A stretch of DNA of 64,000 nt from Limnothrix sp. FACHB-406 (GCF_014698235.1 NZ_JACJSP010000010.1:1-64000), one strand, 5' to 3'; shown: positions 11,183 through 20,833, counted from the stretch's first letter. Program-made: numbers and translations. Notes: a model not told the origin generated them from the sequence alone.

Positions 11183-12709
11183 CTATGCGCCAACGGCTTC
11201 CTTGGCGGCATAGAGCACTTCAGCGGTAATTTGCGTCAGTCCCCGATCGCGCGCAAATTTTTCCGTATTGCGCTTCACCTTGCCCCGCACAAAACCCGGC
11301 ACACGGTTCAACTCCGTCAGCCCATCGCGACTCCAATTCAGCTCCGAATCCGTGGAAACAGACTTGGTAATCACTTCCTTGGTGTCGTGGCCGCCAAAGA
11401 TTTCCAGCAAATGATCTTCCATGCCCAAGGTGAAGGAGTTATAAACCAAATCCACCACCTGATTGGCTCCCTCGTAGCCCAAATAGGGTCGATAGCCAAC
11501 GGGGAAATTCTGAATATGAACCGGAGCCGCAATTACACCACAAGGGATATCTAATCGCTTGCCCACGTGGCGCTCCATTTGCGTGCCAAAGATGGCGGCC
11601 GGTTCAATTTCTGCGATCGCGTTGGCCACCTGGGTATGGTCATCGGTAATTAAAACCCGATCGCAATATTCACTGACCTGATCCCGGAACCAATCGGCAT
11701 CATACTGACAGTAAGTGCCCGCCAAAACCACCTGAATTCCCATTTCCCGGTCCAGGATTTTGGTCATGGCCGCCGCGTGGGTGTTGTCACCAAACACCAC
11801 GGCTTTTTTACCCGTTAGGTTTTGACAATCGATCGAACGAGTGAACCAAGCGGCTTGCGAAGCAAATCGGGTTTGTTCATCAATAAACCCTTCATAGTTC
11901 ACCGGTTCGCCCTGACTGTTCAGCACGGCTTGGATCGATCGAATGCAGCGGGCCGTTTCCACAATCCCCATCGGCGTGATATCCACAAGCGGCATCTGAA
12001 ATTCCGTTTGCAAATATTGCGCCGTCAGCCCGCCAATTTCACGGTAAGGAACCAAATTAAACCAAGCCCGGGGCAACTGTTTCAGTTCTTCCACCGAAGC
12101 CCCATCGGGAATCACCGCATTCACCGTAATTCCCAAATCCGCCATCAATCGCTTCAGTTCTGTGCAATCGTGGCGATTATGAAATCCCAGCGTGGTCACT
12201 CCCAAAATATTCACCGAAGGGCGATCGGTCTTTTGGGTTTGCAAATCACCCACTTTGCGGGCTTTTTCAATGTAGAACTTGACGATTTGCTGAAGGGTCT
12301 GATCCGCCGCTTGCAATTCGTTCACGCGGTAGTGATTCACATCAGCAAAGAGCACATCGCCCTTAGCATCCAACTGGGCCCGGGCCACAAAATTTTGCAA
12401 ATCCTCTTGCAAAATGCTTGAAGTGCAAGTGGGAGTCAGCACAATTAAATCGGGCGCTTCTTCTCGATCTTTGCGAACAATATTATCAACAACTTTTTCT
12501 TGGGAGCCTTGGGCCAAAACGTTGCGATCGACCACGCTAGTGGTGACAGGGGTATAGTCTCGCTCCCGTTCCAGCATCGATCGCATCACATTGAAATAGT
12601 CGTCCCCCAGTGGGGCGTGCATGATGGCATGGACTTTTTGAAAAGAACTGGCAATCCGCAACGTTCCAATGTGAGCCGGCCCGGCATACATCCAATAGGC
12701 TAATTTCAT
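11183..12709 (-). CDS. chlB: Light-independent protochlorophyllide reductase subunit B
   Basis: A 508-residue ChlB, the nitrogenase-like catalytic subunit that with ChlN and ChlL reduces protochlorophyllide to chlorophyllide in the dark. It starts [20 protein letters not shown]. The nitrogenase-fold motif [14 protein letters not shown] carries a conserved Cys, and [10 protein letters not shown] and [20 protein letters not shown] follow. The C-terminal ChlB-specific domain ends in [18 protein letters not shown]. Full length. chlN and chlL are not in the window, so chlB is unlinked here. The product is oxygen-sensitive, and expression is usually redox-regulated. Confidence 0.97.
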   Translation of the reverse strand: MKLAYWMYAGPAHIGTLRIASSFQKVHAIMHAPLGDDYFNVMRSMLERERDYTPVTTSVVDRNVLAQGSQEKVVDNIVRKDREEAPDLIVLTPTCTSSILQEDLQNFVARAQLDAKGDVLFADVNHYRVNELQAADQTLQQIVKFYIEKARKVGDLQTQKTDRPSVNILGVTTLGFHNRHDCTELKRLMADLGITVNAVIPDGASVEELKQLPRAWFNLVPYREIGGLTAQYLQTEFQMPLVDITPMGIVETARCIRSIQAVLNSQGEPVNYEGFIDEQTRFASQAAWFTRSIDCQNLTGKKAVVFGDNTHAAAMTKILDREMGIQVVLAGTYCQYDADWFRDQVSEYCDRVLITDDHTQVANAIAEIEPAAIFGTQMERHVGKRLDIPCGVIAAPVHIQNFPVGYRPYLGYEGANQVVDLVYNSFTLGMEDHLLEIFGGHDTKEVITKSVSTDSELNWSRDGLTELNRVPGFVRGKVKRNTEKFARDRGLTQITAEVLYAAKEAVGA

Positions 12710-13040
12710 CTGCTGCTCAACTTGGGCCCAATAGCCCGACGCATTGACGTTGAATCAGGTCTAAATTTGCATCTAAATCTAAGCCCAAGTTTGATTCTCG
12801 CAGACGAATAATTGATCCCCGCTAAACATGAAGCATTGCAACGTAAACAAAAGTCTGCAAGTGTTGCGAGACCTAACAACCCTTGCAGACGAATGAATGG
12901 CGTTTGCCTTGTTTGGGATTGGCTTTTCGAGAATTAACCCTGTTTTGGCTTTGTCTTCTTTTGAACAAACTTGAATCAAGGTGAACGAACTTGAACTCAA
13001 TTGAAAACTTGAGATGAGACCGAAGAGGCTATCTGAAAAG
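12710..13040. other. Gene-free region upstream of chlB
   Basis: About 330 bp between the chlB start and the putative RNA gene at 13041. It contains several AACTTGAA-like words (around 12965-13010) and a weak + strand TTGAAC box near 13005 that might drive the RNA. The long minus-strand open frame across this area has no recognisable protein character. Confidence 0.35.
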
Positions 13041-13168
13041 GATCTGGCCCGGGCCCAGCACCCGCAGTCATGGGGGCAAGGGGTTAAGGGCCTACGTCGC
13101 TTAGCCCGAAACCCCAGAGCTGCCGTTAGTAGGAGCCGTGGGGGCCAGATGCTTGAGCATCTTGTCTT
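13041..13168 (+). ncRNA. Putative structured small RNA (6S-like rod) with terminator
   Basis: The sequence can fold into a rod. The closing stem is ATCTGGCCC (13042-13050) with GGGCCAGAT (13142-13150). CAC/GTG pairs follow (13059-13061 with 13138-13140), then an open central bubble (13062-13074 and 13125-13137). Upper stems are GGCA/TGCC (13075-13078 with 13121-13124), GGGGTT/AACCCC (13080-13085 with 13110-13115) and GGGC/GCCC (13088-13091 with 13104-13107). A terminator-like hairpin AGATGC-TTGA-GCATCT (13147-13162) followed by TGTCTTTG ends it on the + strand and competes with the closing stem. The closing stem, bubble and terminal stem recall 6S RNA, but this RNA is shorter than usual (about 120 nt) and no family signature is recognised. 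Confidence 0.4.
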
Positions 13169-13225
13169 TGTCGATCGAGGAGAGAATCGGGGTTGCAGAG
13201 CCGAAGCGATCGCCAAACCTGGCGC

Positions 13226-13972
13226 TTAAACCGAAGCTGTGTCGGCCACGGTTTCCACGGCGCGATCGTCCTGGGCCGGCAATTCCAGACAGTAACCCGC
13301 ACCATAAACGGTTTTGATGTAGCGCGGATGGCGGGGATCGGGTTCTAGCTTGGTGCGCAAATGTCGCACGTGAACTCGAATGGTTTCAATGTCATCGTTG
13401 GGATCGTAACCCCAAACTTCCTTGAGAATTTCGCTGGGGGCAACGGTTTGACCGTGGCGCTGCAACAGGCAATGCAACAGCTCAAATTCCAGGTGAGTGA
13501 GCTTCACGGTTTTGTCAAACCAAATGGCCTCAAACCGTTCAGGAACCAGGGTTAAGGGGCCGTAGCTCAGGATTTCGCTATGCTTGGCGGCTTGGGGAAT
13601 GCGATCGGTGCGTCGCAACAGGGCCCGCACCCGCGCCAACATTTCTTCCACTTCAAAGGGCTTGGTTAAGTAATCGTCTGCCCCTGCATTGAAGCCTTCA
13701 ACTTTATGTTGTGTTTGCCCCAGCGCTGTCAGCATCAGCACTGGAATATCGGCGGTGCGTTCATCGCGTCGCAGCCGCTGACAAACGGTGAACCCATCAA
13801 CCTTGGGCAACATAATGTCCAACAAGATCAAGTCGGGCATGAGTTGGAGCGCTAGGGCTTGGCCCTTGATGCCATCGGTGGTTTGGTTCACGTCATAGCC
13901 GGCCATTTCTAGGTTGACGGATACCAGTTCGGAAATGGCTGGATCGTCGTCAATAACGAGAATGCGCGGCAT
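13226..13972 (-). CDS. rpaA: Response regulator RpaA (OmpR/PhoB family)
   Basis: A 248-residue two-domain regulator. The receiver domain has the acidic pocket DDD (residues 7-9), the phosphorylation Asp in [13 protein letters not shown] (about 53), Thr in MLTALG and Lys in [14 protein letters not shown] winged-helix DNA-binding domain follows, with [37 protein letters not shown] and the recognition helix in [18 protein letters not shown]. The match to RpaA is near full length and is distinct from RpaB. RpaA is the master output regulator of the circadian clock through SasA/CikA and affects phycobilisome-photosystem coupling. No kinase gene is adjacent. GGAG lies 9 nt before the ATG. Confidence 0.93.
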   Translation of the reverse strand: MPRILVIDDDPAISELVSVNLEMAGYDVNQTTDGIKGQALALQLMPDLILLDIMLPKVDGFTVCQRLRRDERTADIPVLMLTALGQTQHKVEGFNAGADDYLTKPFEVEEMLARVRALLRRTDRIPQAAKHSEILSYGPLTLVPERFEAIWFDKTVKLTHLEFELLHCLLQRHGQTVAPSEILKEVWGYDPNDDIETIRVHVRHLRTKLEPDPRHPRYIKTVYGAGYCLELPAQDDRAVETVADTASV

Positions 13973-14245
13973 GGCCTTTGGCTCCGAAAAACGTGCGATC
14001 GGGGACAGGCAAACAACTGCATATCCCTGATCGGATTATAAAGCGGCTGAGAAGAAGGCTGGAAAATCACTATTTTGTTTTAGCAATCGTTCGCAACCGA
14101 CGGTAACAGTTCGCAATATTGCCATGATTCGCAATCGGGCTGGGGCTAACCGGGCCGAGGCTAATCGGGCTGTGGCTGCTGCTCGATCGCCCCCATGCCG
14201 GCCGCTTGGGGGTTTAGGAATTGCAAAGATTAGGGATCACAAGGA

Positions 14246-14977
14246 TTAGGGACTGAGATGAACTTGGCCGAGGATCGCTCGCAGGCGATCGTAATCATCC
14301 TTGAGCAGAACGCTGAGGGCACGGCCCGCCTGCACCAACCAGGGGCGATCGCCCTGTCGCAGCCGATAAACCTCCCGCAGCGTGGCGGCAATCAACGCAT
14401 CGGTGGGCGTGCCGCTCATTTGCAACAAAGTCCGCAAAAAGTCCATTTTGGCGGTGAATTCCACCACCTCTTGGCGATCGCACCCATACACCGCCTGGTG
14501 AATTTGGGGTGGGCGAGGGGGCAAATGTTGATAGATCGGGCCGTTGATCAGTTTGGCCCCCGCTTGCAGGAGGTTGGCGATCGCCCCTGGGTTCACGCCT
14601 TCTGTCCCGATCGCGTCGGGATTCAAGGACTCCAGCGGCACAAACCCCACGATCGCTACCCGAAACTCCGTGCGCAACATGGAAAAAATCTGCGGCTGTT
14701 GTTCGCGCAAATCTTCCAGGGACAGCCCCAAGGCCTGGGCCCGGTGTACGGAGTCGATCGGGGCGGTGGTGGCGTGATAAACCACCCCATAGATCTGATT
14801 GCCGGAATCCTCATCGCGCGATCGCACCCAACTGCCAAAGGGCGGCATGGTCGGAAAACTAAGGGTTTCTGGCTCCAAACATTGGGCCAAATATTCCGTC
14901 GTGGCCGTTTCAATCACTTCCGCCAGGTGATGGGACGGACGATCGCGCTGGGCAAATTGCGGCAGGGGTAAACGCAT
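14246..14977 (-). CDS. HAS-barrel domain protein, conserved in cyanobacteria
   Basis: A 243-residue protein starting MRLPLPQFAQRDRPSHHLAE. The block FGSWVRSRDEDSGNQIYGVVYH resembles the HAS-barrel seen in HerA-like and other ATPases, but there is no Walker A, so it is not an ATPase by itself. The C-terminal half is helical (about residues 165-243, ending RAILGQVHLSP). The biochemical role is unknown. It lies 64 bp downstream of ndhS on the same strand and may be co-transcribed. The family assignment is from memory of similar cyanobacterial proteins. Confidence 0.7.
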   Translation of the reverse strand: MRLPLPQFAQRDRPSHHLAEVIETATTEYLAQCLEPETLSFPTMPPFGSWVRSRDEDSGNQIYGVVYHATTAPIDSVHRAQALGLSLEDLREQQPQIFSMLRTEFRVAIVGFVPLESLNPDAIGTEGVNPGAIANLLQAGAKLINGPIYQHLPPRPPQIHQAVYGCDRQEVVEFTAKMDFLRTLLQMSGTPTDALIAATLREVYRLRQGDRPWLVQAGRALSVLLKDDYDRLRAILGQVHLSP

Positions 14978-15041
14978 GGCCGAACCAAAGCAGGGCTAAG
15001 GGGAGCAAGGGTTAGGGGCCTGACGGCCTTGAACCAATGCG

Positions 15042-15236
15042 TTACTTTTTGCCGCGACCAGCCGTGGCATCCACCGTCTCCAGTTCCGAGAACCGGAAGG
15101 TGACCAATTTATCCCAGTTGCCACCCTCAAACAGCACGGCCACTTTGCCATCGGTCACGCGCTGCACTTGACCTTGAAATTGATAGTAGGTGTCGTTGGG
15201 GTTAATGACACGGACTGCGGAACCGGGCAGGATCAT
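15042..15236 (-). CDS. ndhS: NDH-1 complex subunit NdhS
   Basis: A 64-residue protein starting [18 protein letters not shown], with a KOW/SH3-like fold and the conserved block [14 protein letters not shown]. This is the NdhS (formerly DUF3252) subunit of the cyanobacterial NDH-1 complex, which helps bind ferredoxin as electron donor for cyclic electron flow around photosystem I. Size and sequence fit the family well. The lysine- and glycine-rich tail (GRGKK) is variable in the family. It is just upstream of the HAS-barrel gene and downstream of proB on the same strand. Confidence 0.9.
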   Translation of the reverse strand: MILPGSAVRVINPNDTYYQFQGQVQRVTDGKVAVLFEGGNWDKLVTFRFSELETVDATAGRGKK

Positions 15237-15442
15237 AGGATTAGCCTGAACTCAACAGGGACTGGGATTGGCTTGGGAATCAGGGCTTGGGGCCCCGGGG
15301 GCAGTCAACCGATGCCCAGCCCTTACGATAGCGTGCGATCGAGCTGCTTTGATCGCCCAATCCCGCCCGATCGCCCCCAAAATTTTTGATATCCCCAATC
15401 AGTTGAACGGTTGAATATGGCTGAATCCTGTGCCCCGCGTCT

Positions 15443-16552
15443 TTAGCTGGCCAGCACCAAGTTATCCCGATGCACCACCGTTTCCGGCGCATCATGCCCC
15501 AAAATTGCGGCAATTTCGTCCGATCGCTTGCCACAGATTTTCTCCAGCGCCTCATGGCTGAAATTCACCAGGCCGCGAGCCACCTCCCGCCCTTCTAAAT
15601 CACAGAGCTGCACCGCATCTTGGGGTTGAAACTCCCCTTCCAAATCCCGAACTCCCGCTGCTAACAGGGATCCACCGCCCGTGCAGATGGCCCGCACCGC
15701 CCCGGAGTCGAGATAAAGCTTGCCCGCTGGAATCAGGCCATGGGCGATCCACCGCTTGCGGGCGCTGGTGGCCTGGGGTTGGGGCGCAAACTGCGTGCCA
15801 ATATCCGCCCCCTCCAAGATTTTCAACAAGTTACGCGGTTGGCTGCCGTCCGTGATCACCACGCGAACCCCGGCACTGGTGCCAATTTGGGCGGCGGTGA
15901 TTTTGGTGGCCATGCCGCCGGTTCCCCACTGGGAGCCACGGCCGCCAATGTCCAGCTCCAACGCCTCCAAATCAGACATTTGCTCCACCAGGCGAATGGG
16001 TTCCGCGTTGGGATTTTGGCGCGGGTCGGCGGAATAGAGCCGATCGACATCCGTGAGCAAAAACAGCCACTCCGCTTCCACCAAGCTGGCCACCAAGGCC
16101 GAAAGGGTGTCGTTATCGCCAAATTTCAACTCATCCACGGCCACCGTGTCGTTTTCATTGACGATCGGGATGGCTCCCATCCGCAGCAGTTCTTGAAAGG
16201 TGCTGTAGGCGTTGATGTAGCGACTGCGCTGGGCCAAGTCTCCCCGCGTCAGCAACACTTGGGCGATCGGCTGGTCAAACTGACTAAACAGATCGTCATA
16301 GACCCGCATCAGTCGCCCTTGGCCCACGGCGGCCACGGCCTGTTTCTGGGCGATCGCCTTGGGCCGTTCCGTCAGCCCCAACCGCGCACAGCCCACCCCC
16401 ACCGCTCCCGACGACACCAGCACCACGGGATAGCCCCGATCGCGCAGATCACAAATCACTTCCACCAGCGTGGCGATCGTGGACAAGGCCAGCCGGCCGC
16501 TGTCCGGTTGGGTCAAGCTGGAAGTGCCAATTTTCAAGACGATCGGGCGCAT
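15443..16552 (-). CDS. proB: Glutamate 5-kinase
   Basis: A 369-residue kinase for the first step of proline synthesis (glutamate to glutamyl-5-phosphate). The amino-acid kinase domain has [43 protein letters not shown] and [19 protein letters not shown]-terminal PUA domain begins near residue 270 ([20 protein letters not shown]). The frame is open upstream to 16600, but the family begins at [12 protein letters not shown], so ATG 16552 is chosen. It is full length with the PUA domain typical of bacterial ProB. proA is not adjacent. Confidence 0.95.
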   Translation of the reverse strand: MRPIVLKIGTSSLTQPDSGRLALSTIATLVEVICDLRDRGYPVVLVSSGAVGVGCARLGLTERPKAIAQKQAVAAVGQGRLMRVYDDLFSQFDQPIAQVLLTRGDLAQRSRYINAYSTFQELLRMGAIPIVNENDTVAVDELKFGDNDTLSALVASLVEAEWLFLLTDVDRLYSADPRQNPNAEPIRLVEQMSDLEALELDIGGRGSQWGTGGMATKITAAQIGTSAGVRVVITDGSQPRNLLKILEGADIGTQFAPQPQATSARKRWIAHGLIPAGKLYLDSGAVRAICTGGGSLLAAGVRDLEGEFQPQDAVQLCDLEGREVARGLVNFSHEALEKICGKRSDEIAAILGHDAPETVVHRDNLVLAS

Positions 16553-17189
16553 AACTAACCACCACTTCTGGAAGGGTTGCAAGGGGCAACCAATTATCAA
16601 ACCAGTGAACGGCCCCAGCGGCCCAGGCTGTGGCCCCAGGGCGATCGAGGTTTATGGGGATCAAACAGTTGAGGTATGGGGGGAATGCGTGGGGCTAATT
16701 CTGGGCGATCGACTCGCCTTCGTGCGGATCCCCCACCGGAATGCTTGAGATTACCGCGAGACCTCCGCCCCCGATCCCGACCCAGATCCTGGGCGAAACG
16801 GCGATCTCCAGCACCGTGATCCCAAAAACCCTGAGCAACAGGGCCCCAAAACAGCAGGGCCAAAAACAAAGTGCCGGGATCCGGAGACCCCAGCACTTTG
16901 TGTGTTTAAAAAAGTTGGTTTTATGGTTAGGGTCTTTATTGGCTGACCCCATTTGAACTGTTATTAGAATCGCAGATTTTTGGGATGGCGTTTTATTTCC
17001 TTATATTTTTTTTATATTTGTTTCTTCATAAAAGTTAATCAAAAAGGCGAGATTTTGTATTCTAGCAAGCGATATATCACGGGATCAGTATCTTTTCTTT
17101 AAAAAATGTTTCAGTCATAGCGGCAACTTGATAGAGAAATCCCCCCAGGCCAGAAAACTAAGACGATTTGAATAAAAACTGTATCGGGA
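16553..17189. other. Long gene-free stretch, AT-rich in its second half
   Basis: No convincing gene. From about 16890 to 17190 the DNA becomes AT-rich (runs of T and A, for example around 17000-17030), unlike the GC-rich surroundings. It leads into the promoter-like element at 17190. It could hold regulatory DNA for the candidate small RNA; nothing else is recognised. Confidence 0.4.
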
Positions 17190-17219
17190 TTGACAAAAAA
17201 TTATTAAGTGCCCTATTCC
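17190..17219 (+). promoter_or_regulatory. Sigma70-type promoter for candidate small RNA
   Basis: TTGACA at 17190-17195, an 18-bp spacer, then TATTCC at 17214-17219, in an AT-rich context. The perfect -35 box stands out in a region with no downstream + strand protein gene, so it most likely drives a short transcript starting near 17226. Confidence 0.5.
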
Positions 17220-17225
17220 CTAGAT

Positions 17226-17350
17226 TTTCACCATGAATCTGTGCGTTACACCGCAAATTGCAACGATTAATGATGGCAAAAACCATGACTAATCGCTCCT
17301 AAAGTTAGCCCCCAAATCCTCGGATTGGATTCCGAATCTTTGGGGGCGGT
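17226..17350 (+). ncRNA. Candidate small regulatory RNA with two hairpins and an anti-SD linker
   Basis: Downstream of the promoter-like pair lie two hairpins. The first is CGATTA/TAATCG enclosing ATGG/CCAT (17264-17295). The second is GCCCCCAAA/TTTGGGGGC (17308-17347) with an inner CGG/CCG stem. The single-stranded linker between them contains GCTCCTAAAG, complementary to Shine-Dalgarno sequences. This two-hairpin plus anti-SD layout recalls trans-acting cyanobacterial sRNAs such as PsrR1, but no sequence identity could be verified. A 19-codon ATG frame (17233-17292) has no SD and is considered fortuitous. The T-tract after the second hairpin is poor. Confidence 0.4.
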
Positions 17351-17498
17351 TGTCAATGGTGCTCTGTTGGTTTTTTGGGGCCAAGACTGCTGAATTGTGT
17401 GCTCATCTATTCAGGTGGGATCCACCCAGTCGAGATCCATGAGCACCGGCCATTTTTAACTCAATCTCAGAATGACTTCGAGTTAGCCATTAATTAAG

Positions 17499-18065
17499 TT
17501 AGCTGGCGGGGCGATCGGGCGAGGAGGTCGCTGTGGGCAGGGGCGAAGGATCGCGATAGAACGATGCGCCAATCAGTTTTGAGAGCCACACTTCGAGGGA
17601 GTGAATCGGGTAGCCCCGATGGGCCGACAGGGGATTCACCATCGGTTGCACCAACACGGTGAACAGCCCCAGACGGTTACCGGCTAACACATCGGTGAAC
17701 AGGCGATCGCCCACCATGGCCACCCGCTCCGGCGGCAGTTGCATTTCTTGGAGCGCTTGGCGCAACTTGCGGCGAGAGGGCTTGGCGGCTCCGGTGAAGT
17801 AGGGCAAGTCGAGCGATCGGGCAATGCTGCCAATTCGCGACTCGCTCAGGTTGTTGCTGGCCAACCACAGTTGCACATGGGGCCGCACCGCTTGGATCCA
17901 AGTCACCAGTTCCGGTGAAACCGCGTCGGTGGTGGTGGGAACCAGGGTGTCATCCACATCCAGAATCAAGCCCTGCAAACCGTGCTGCACAATCACTTCC
18001 GGCGTGAGGGCCAAAATGCAGTCGCCTAGGATTAAGTCGGGCTGAAGCAGGACACCAAACGTCAC
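17499..18065 (-). CDS. YqeG-family HAD (IIIA) phosphatase
   Basis: A 188-residue HAD hydrolase of the YqeG/GEP4-like family. Motif I is GLILDVDDTLVPT, motif II is LWLASNNLSE, the Lys is in GAAKPSRRKLRQAL, and the last motif is VAMVGDRLFTDVLAGNRLG. The yeast relative Gep4 is a phosphatidylglycerophosphate phosphatase; the bacterial substrate is less certain. GTG 18065 is preferred because GAGG lies 5 nt upstream and the family begins with the FGVLLQPDLILG stretch. The longer frame to 18131 adds 22 unrelated residues. It is downstream of mltG on the same strand. Confidence 0.85.
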   Translation of the reverse strand: MTFGVLLQPDLILGDCILALTPEVIVQHGLQGLILDVDDTLVPTTTDAVSPELVTWIQAVRPHVQLWLASNNLSESRIGSIARSLDLPYFTGAAKPSRRKLRQALQEMQLPPERVAMVGDRLFTDVLAGNRLGLFTVLVQPMVNPLSAHRGYPIHSLEVWLSKLIGASFYRDPSPLPTATSSPDRPAS

Positions 18066-18174
18066 GGGAACCTCACAAACTTGTGGCGATCGAACTGAGC
18101 AGCGAAACGGAGCAGCGAAACTGAGCGGCAAACTGATGAAGGGGCGATCATCAGGGCGATCGGGGCGATTGTGC

Positions 18175-19272
18175 CTAGGGGCTGGGGCTGGTCGCCGGTT
18201 GAGGGGTCGATCGAGTCCTGGCGTTGCGCTCGGCCCGAATGCGCTTTACAGCGGCTTCGTGTTCCGCCAAGGTTTTGCTAAACACATGGGTTCCGTCATA
18301 CCGTGCCACAAAGAACACATAGTCTGTTTGGGCCGGAGCCAAGGTGGCCTCTAGGCTGGCCTTGCCCGGTGCGGCGATCGGCCCCGGCGGTAACCCAGGA
18401 TTGAGATAGGTATTGTAGGGCGAAGGCTGGCGAATATCCGTGAAAGTCAGAGGACGATCAGGTGTTTGCCGAATTTTCAGGGCATATTCCACCGTTGGAT
18501 CTGATTCTAGCTTTTGCCCCCGATTCAGCCGATTGCTAAACACCCCCGCAATCACCGATCGCTCCTGGGGAATCACCGCCTCTTTTTCTACAATGCTGGA
18601 AAGCGTCACCCACCCCAACAAATCCAGCTTGGTTTGGCCGCGATTTTGGTTCCACAGGGGCAAAGCCACCTTCTCGAAGCGATCGAGCATGGAATCAATC
18701 ACCGCCTGCGGGGTAATCGTGTCTCCCGGAAACTGGTAAGTATCCGGAAAAAGAAACCCTTCCAAGGACGTAATTCGCTGGGGCAGCCAGGGGTAGCGAT
18801 CGCGCGGAATTTTTTGCGTGAGGGCCAAAAACTCCTCCGCCCGAAACACCCCTTGGGACTGGAAATAGTCGGCCATTTGCCGCACTGTCCAGCCCTCCGG
18901 AATCGTCAGGCTCTGTTGAATGGTCTTGCCCTGCCAAAGTTGCTGGGCAACGTCCGTCATCGGGGCCGTGGGTAATAGTTCATAGGTTCCCGCCTGGAAG
19001 CCGCCATTGTCGTCATTCCAAGTCAGCCACCGGGCCCACAGTTCCCAAGCCGCGCTGGAGCGAATAATCCCCAACCGTTCCAGATCGCGGCCAATTTGCC
19101 GGGCGCTGGTTCCCCGTTCAATTTGCACTTGTACTGCTTTCATGGCGGTGTCGCCCTGGGCCAAGTCCATGGGACGGTTGGCCCAGCTCCACCATTGCCA
19201 TCCTTGCCAAGCACCAACCAAGGCCGCCGTGGGCACGAGGAGAGTAAATATCACGCGACCCAATCGTTGCAT
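18175..19272 (-). CDS. mltG: Endolytic murein transglycosylase MltG
   Basis: A 365-residue YceG/MltG protein, an inner-membrane lytic transglycosylase that cuts nascent peptidoglycan and helps end glycan strand growth. It has an N-terminal signal anchor (about residues 8-30), a LysM-like region (VQIERGTSARQIGRDLERLG), then the catalytic domain with SLEGFLFPDTYQF, LSSIVEKEA (catalytic Glu), RLNRGQKLESDPTVEYA and PYNTYLNPGLPPGPIAAPG. The serine- and proline-rich C-terminal tail is unstructured. It lies 12 bp downstream of the DUF3727 gene and upstream of yqeG, probably one operon. Confidence 0.93.
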   Translation of the reverse strand: MQRLGRVIFTLLVPTAALVGAWQGWQWWSWANRPMDLAQGDTAMKAVQVQIERGTSARQIGRDLERLGIIRSSAAWELWARWLTWNDDNGGFQAGTYELLPTAPMTDVAQQLWQGKTIQQSLTIPEGWTVRQMADYFQSQGVFRAEEFLALTQKIPRDRYPWLPQRITSLEGFLFPDTYQFPGDTITPQAVIDSMLDRFEKVALPLWNQNRGQTKLDLLGWVTLSSIVEKEAVIPQERSVIAGVFSNRLNRGQKLESDPTVEYALKIRQTPDRPLTFTDIRQPSPYNTYLNPGLPPGPIAAPGKASLEATLAPAQTDYVFFVARYDGTHVFSKTLAEHEAAVKRIRAERNARTRSTPQPATSPSP

Positions 19273-19284
19273 GGCTCGATCGAA

Positions 19285-19881
19285 CTACTCCAACCCATTA
19301 AATAGTTGTTCCTCGATCGACGGTAGCAAATCTTCGATCTGCTCCAACTCCTCGGGATCCAGTAATTCTGGCTGTCCCTGCTCATTCATGCGGGCCACAA
19401 TGAAAAATGGATCCAGCGGCGTATAAACCGCGTACTCCGTTTCATTATGAAAAAAGCTAGCTAACCACTGGAACTCATCCACATCTTCGCCGGAGCCGTT
19501 CCCTTCCCAGGGTTCATCGTCCTCCGGTTCTTCGGGTAATTCGCCCTCAACGGTCAGCACGATCGCCGTGCGCTTCAACTTCAAGTTCTCCTCTGCCAAC
19601 ACCGCCTTCGCCGTGTTGAACAGGAGATCGATCTGTTGCTCGTTCTCGATCGGGACGGCTTCTTCGTCCTCGTCGTCACCCTTCCAGGTCACAATCTCAA
19701 CCGGGGAATCCACCGGGTGTAAGAGCACATACTCGGAGCCTTCCACCTCGATCGAGTGCTCAACAAAACACTCCAATGTCCGACCCGTGGCATCGGACAG
19801 GGTGATGGTGGGAACGTCCCACGCAGTATCTTCTTGGGTCATGCGCGCGATGGGAATCGAGACCTTAAAAGTATCCCCCAT
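19285..19881 (-). CDS. DUF3727-type protein of cyanobacteria and chloroplasts
   Basis: A 198-residue very acidic protein. The N-terminal part (VPTITLSDATGRTLECFVEHS, about residues 23-43) resembles the DUF1292-like fold. A second conserved block near the C-terminus is ASFFHNETEYAVYTPLDPFFIVAR. The linker is almost entirely acidic (residues about 114-134). The function is unknown. It is 12 bp upstream of mltG, which suggests co-expression with this cell-wall enzyme. Neither ATG 19881 nor ATG 19842 has a good ribosome-binding site, so the start is uncertain. Confidence 0.75.
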   Translation of the reverse strand: MGDTFKVSIPIARMTQEDTAWDVPTITLSDATGRTLECFVEHSIEVEGSEYVLLHPVDSPVEIVTWKGDDEDEEAVPIENEQQIDLLFNTAKAVLAEENLKLKRTAIVLTVEGELPEEPEDDEPWEGNGSGEDVDEFQWLASFFHNETEYAVYTPLDPFFIVARMNEQGQPELLDPEELEQIEDLLPSIEEQLFNGLE

Positions 19882-19976
19882 GAGGGCAGCGTTGCCGCAG
19901 GGAATAATGAGGATTTTCCCGCCCTGCTCTCAACCACCGGACTGACAGCAGAATGGCCAGGCCATTGGCTCACCCA

Positions 19977-20001
19977 CAAAAAAGCCCCCTGCACAGGAGG
20001 C
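19977..20001 (-). terminator. Intrinsic terminator on the minus strand
   Basis: Reading the minus strand, GCCTCCT-GTGC-AGGGGGC is followed directly by TTTTTT. It is a compact hairpin with one G-T pair and a proper T-tract. It can end transcription coming from the small gene at 20383-20577 and isolate the DUF3727-mltG-yqeG unit. Confidence 0.75.
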
Positions 20002-20382
20002 CCATTGCGGACTAGAGGAGTAAGTTCACCCTCAATACCCATCTTTCACTCAGTGCCTATACCCGATCGAGAAACCCATAACAGTGCTGTTCCGAGTGCC
20101 GTGAATTGTGCCGAACACTGGGCCACCAATTGAAGGGAAAAAAAGAAAGGGCGATCGCACCGGTATTCTCAGCCTCAGGGGCATCATTGAGAATCAAGAT
20201 GGGATTGATCGTACTTGAAAAATGAATTGGGAAAAACCGGTTGCAAACTGCTGAACATTCTCTTTTGAAGCAATTGTTTCAGTGAACAACCTTCAACCCA
20301 ACATCTCAATTCAGCAAATCTAGCAAACTTCATGAATGGTCGTTGCCTAATCGCTGATTCAGCCATTCAGACAACAGAACCC
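20002..20382. other. Gene-free stretch
   Basis: About 380 bp downstream of the small gene at 20383. No convincing open frame or repeat; it is more AT-rich than the flanking genes between 20190 and 20370. Promoter elements for the DUF3727-mltG unit may lie at its left side but were not resolved. Confidence 0.35.
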
Positions 20383-20577
20383 TTAACCAATGGCATCTTC
20401 TTCAGACAGCATCTCTAGAAGATTGTCGGGATCCACATAATGGCAAACCGCATCATCAACACAAATCAAAGCCCAACCCGATGCATCAATATCCATTAAT
20501 TTGTAGGAGGCTTCTTGGACAAAAAAGCCCTTATGATTACGGGTTTCCGGCTTAACAGTAACGTTGTTCGCAGACAT
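20383..20577 (-). CDS. Small hypothetical protein (64 aa)
   Basis: Predicted to start at ATG 20577 because AGGAG lies about 8 nt upstream; the frame is open to 20667. The product has a polar N-terminus (MSANNVTVKPETRNHKG), a central stretch FFVQEASYKLMDIDASGWALICVDD and an acidic C-terminus (LLEMLSEEDAIG). It has two cysteines (Cys in ALICVDDAVCHYVD) and no membrane segment. It is not recognised as a known family. It has its own transcription unit, with a terminator at 19977-20001 downstream. Confidence 0.6.
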   Translation of the reverse strand: MSANNVTVKPETRNHKGFFVQEASYKLMDIDASGWALICVDDAVCHYVDPDNLLEMLSEEDAIG

Positions 20578-20833
20578 TTCCCTAACTCCTGAAACGGTGT
20601 GACGACGAACTGAACTGGTCGGGTAAAGCAAGTCTAATAACTTGTATCGCAAAATCCTATCATTCAATTTTTGATTGTCCAGTAAAGTTCTGTGACATCT
20701 TGCAACCCCTTGTTAAATGTAAACGCTGTAACCAGGGAGCTGCTGAACCCTGTTTTTTCGAGGGTTTGACCGGTCGGAGATTTGGCCTTTTGGGGTCACA
20801 ATCGTTCGAGAAAGTGTAAAGTTTTTTGACAAT
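20578..20833. other. Intergenic stretch
   Basis: 256 bp between the terminator of the TPR gene and the 64-residue gene. It must hold the promoter of the latter on the minus strand, but no standard -35/-10 pair stood out. No coding frame is supported. Confidence 0.35.

Noticed and set aside
12779-13216. 145-residue minus-strand open frame between chlB and rpaA
   Set aside because: Composition is unlike a protein (Arg/Ser/Pro/Cys-rich), no homologous domain is seen, and it overlaps the structured RNA candidate.
17233-17292. 19-codon open frame (leader peptide) inside the sRNA candidate
   Set aside because: No Shine-Dalgarno and no downstream + strand gene to attenuate; more likely a chance frame.
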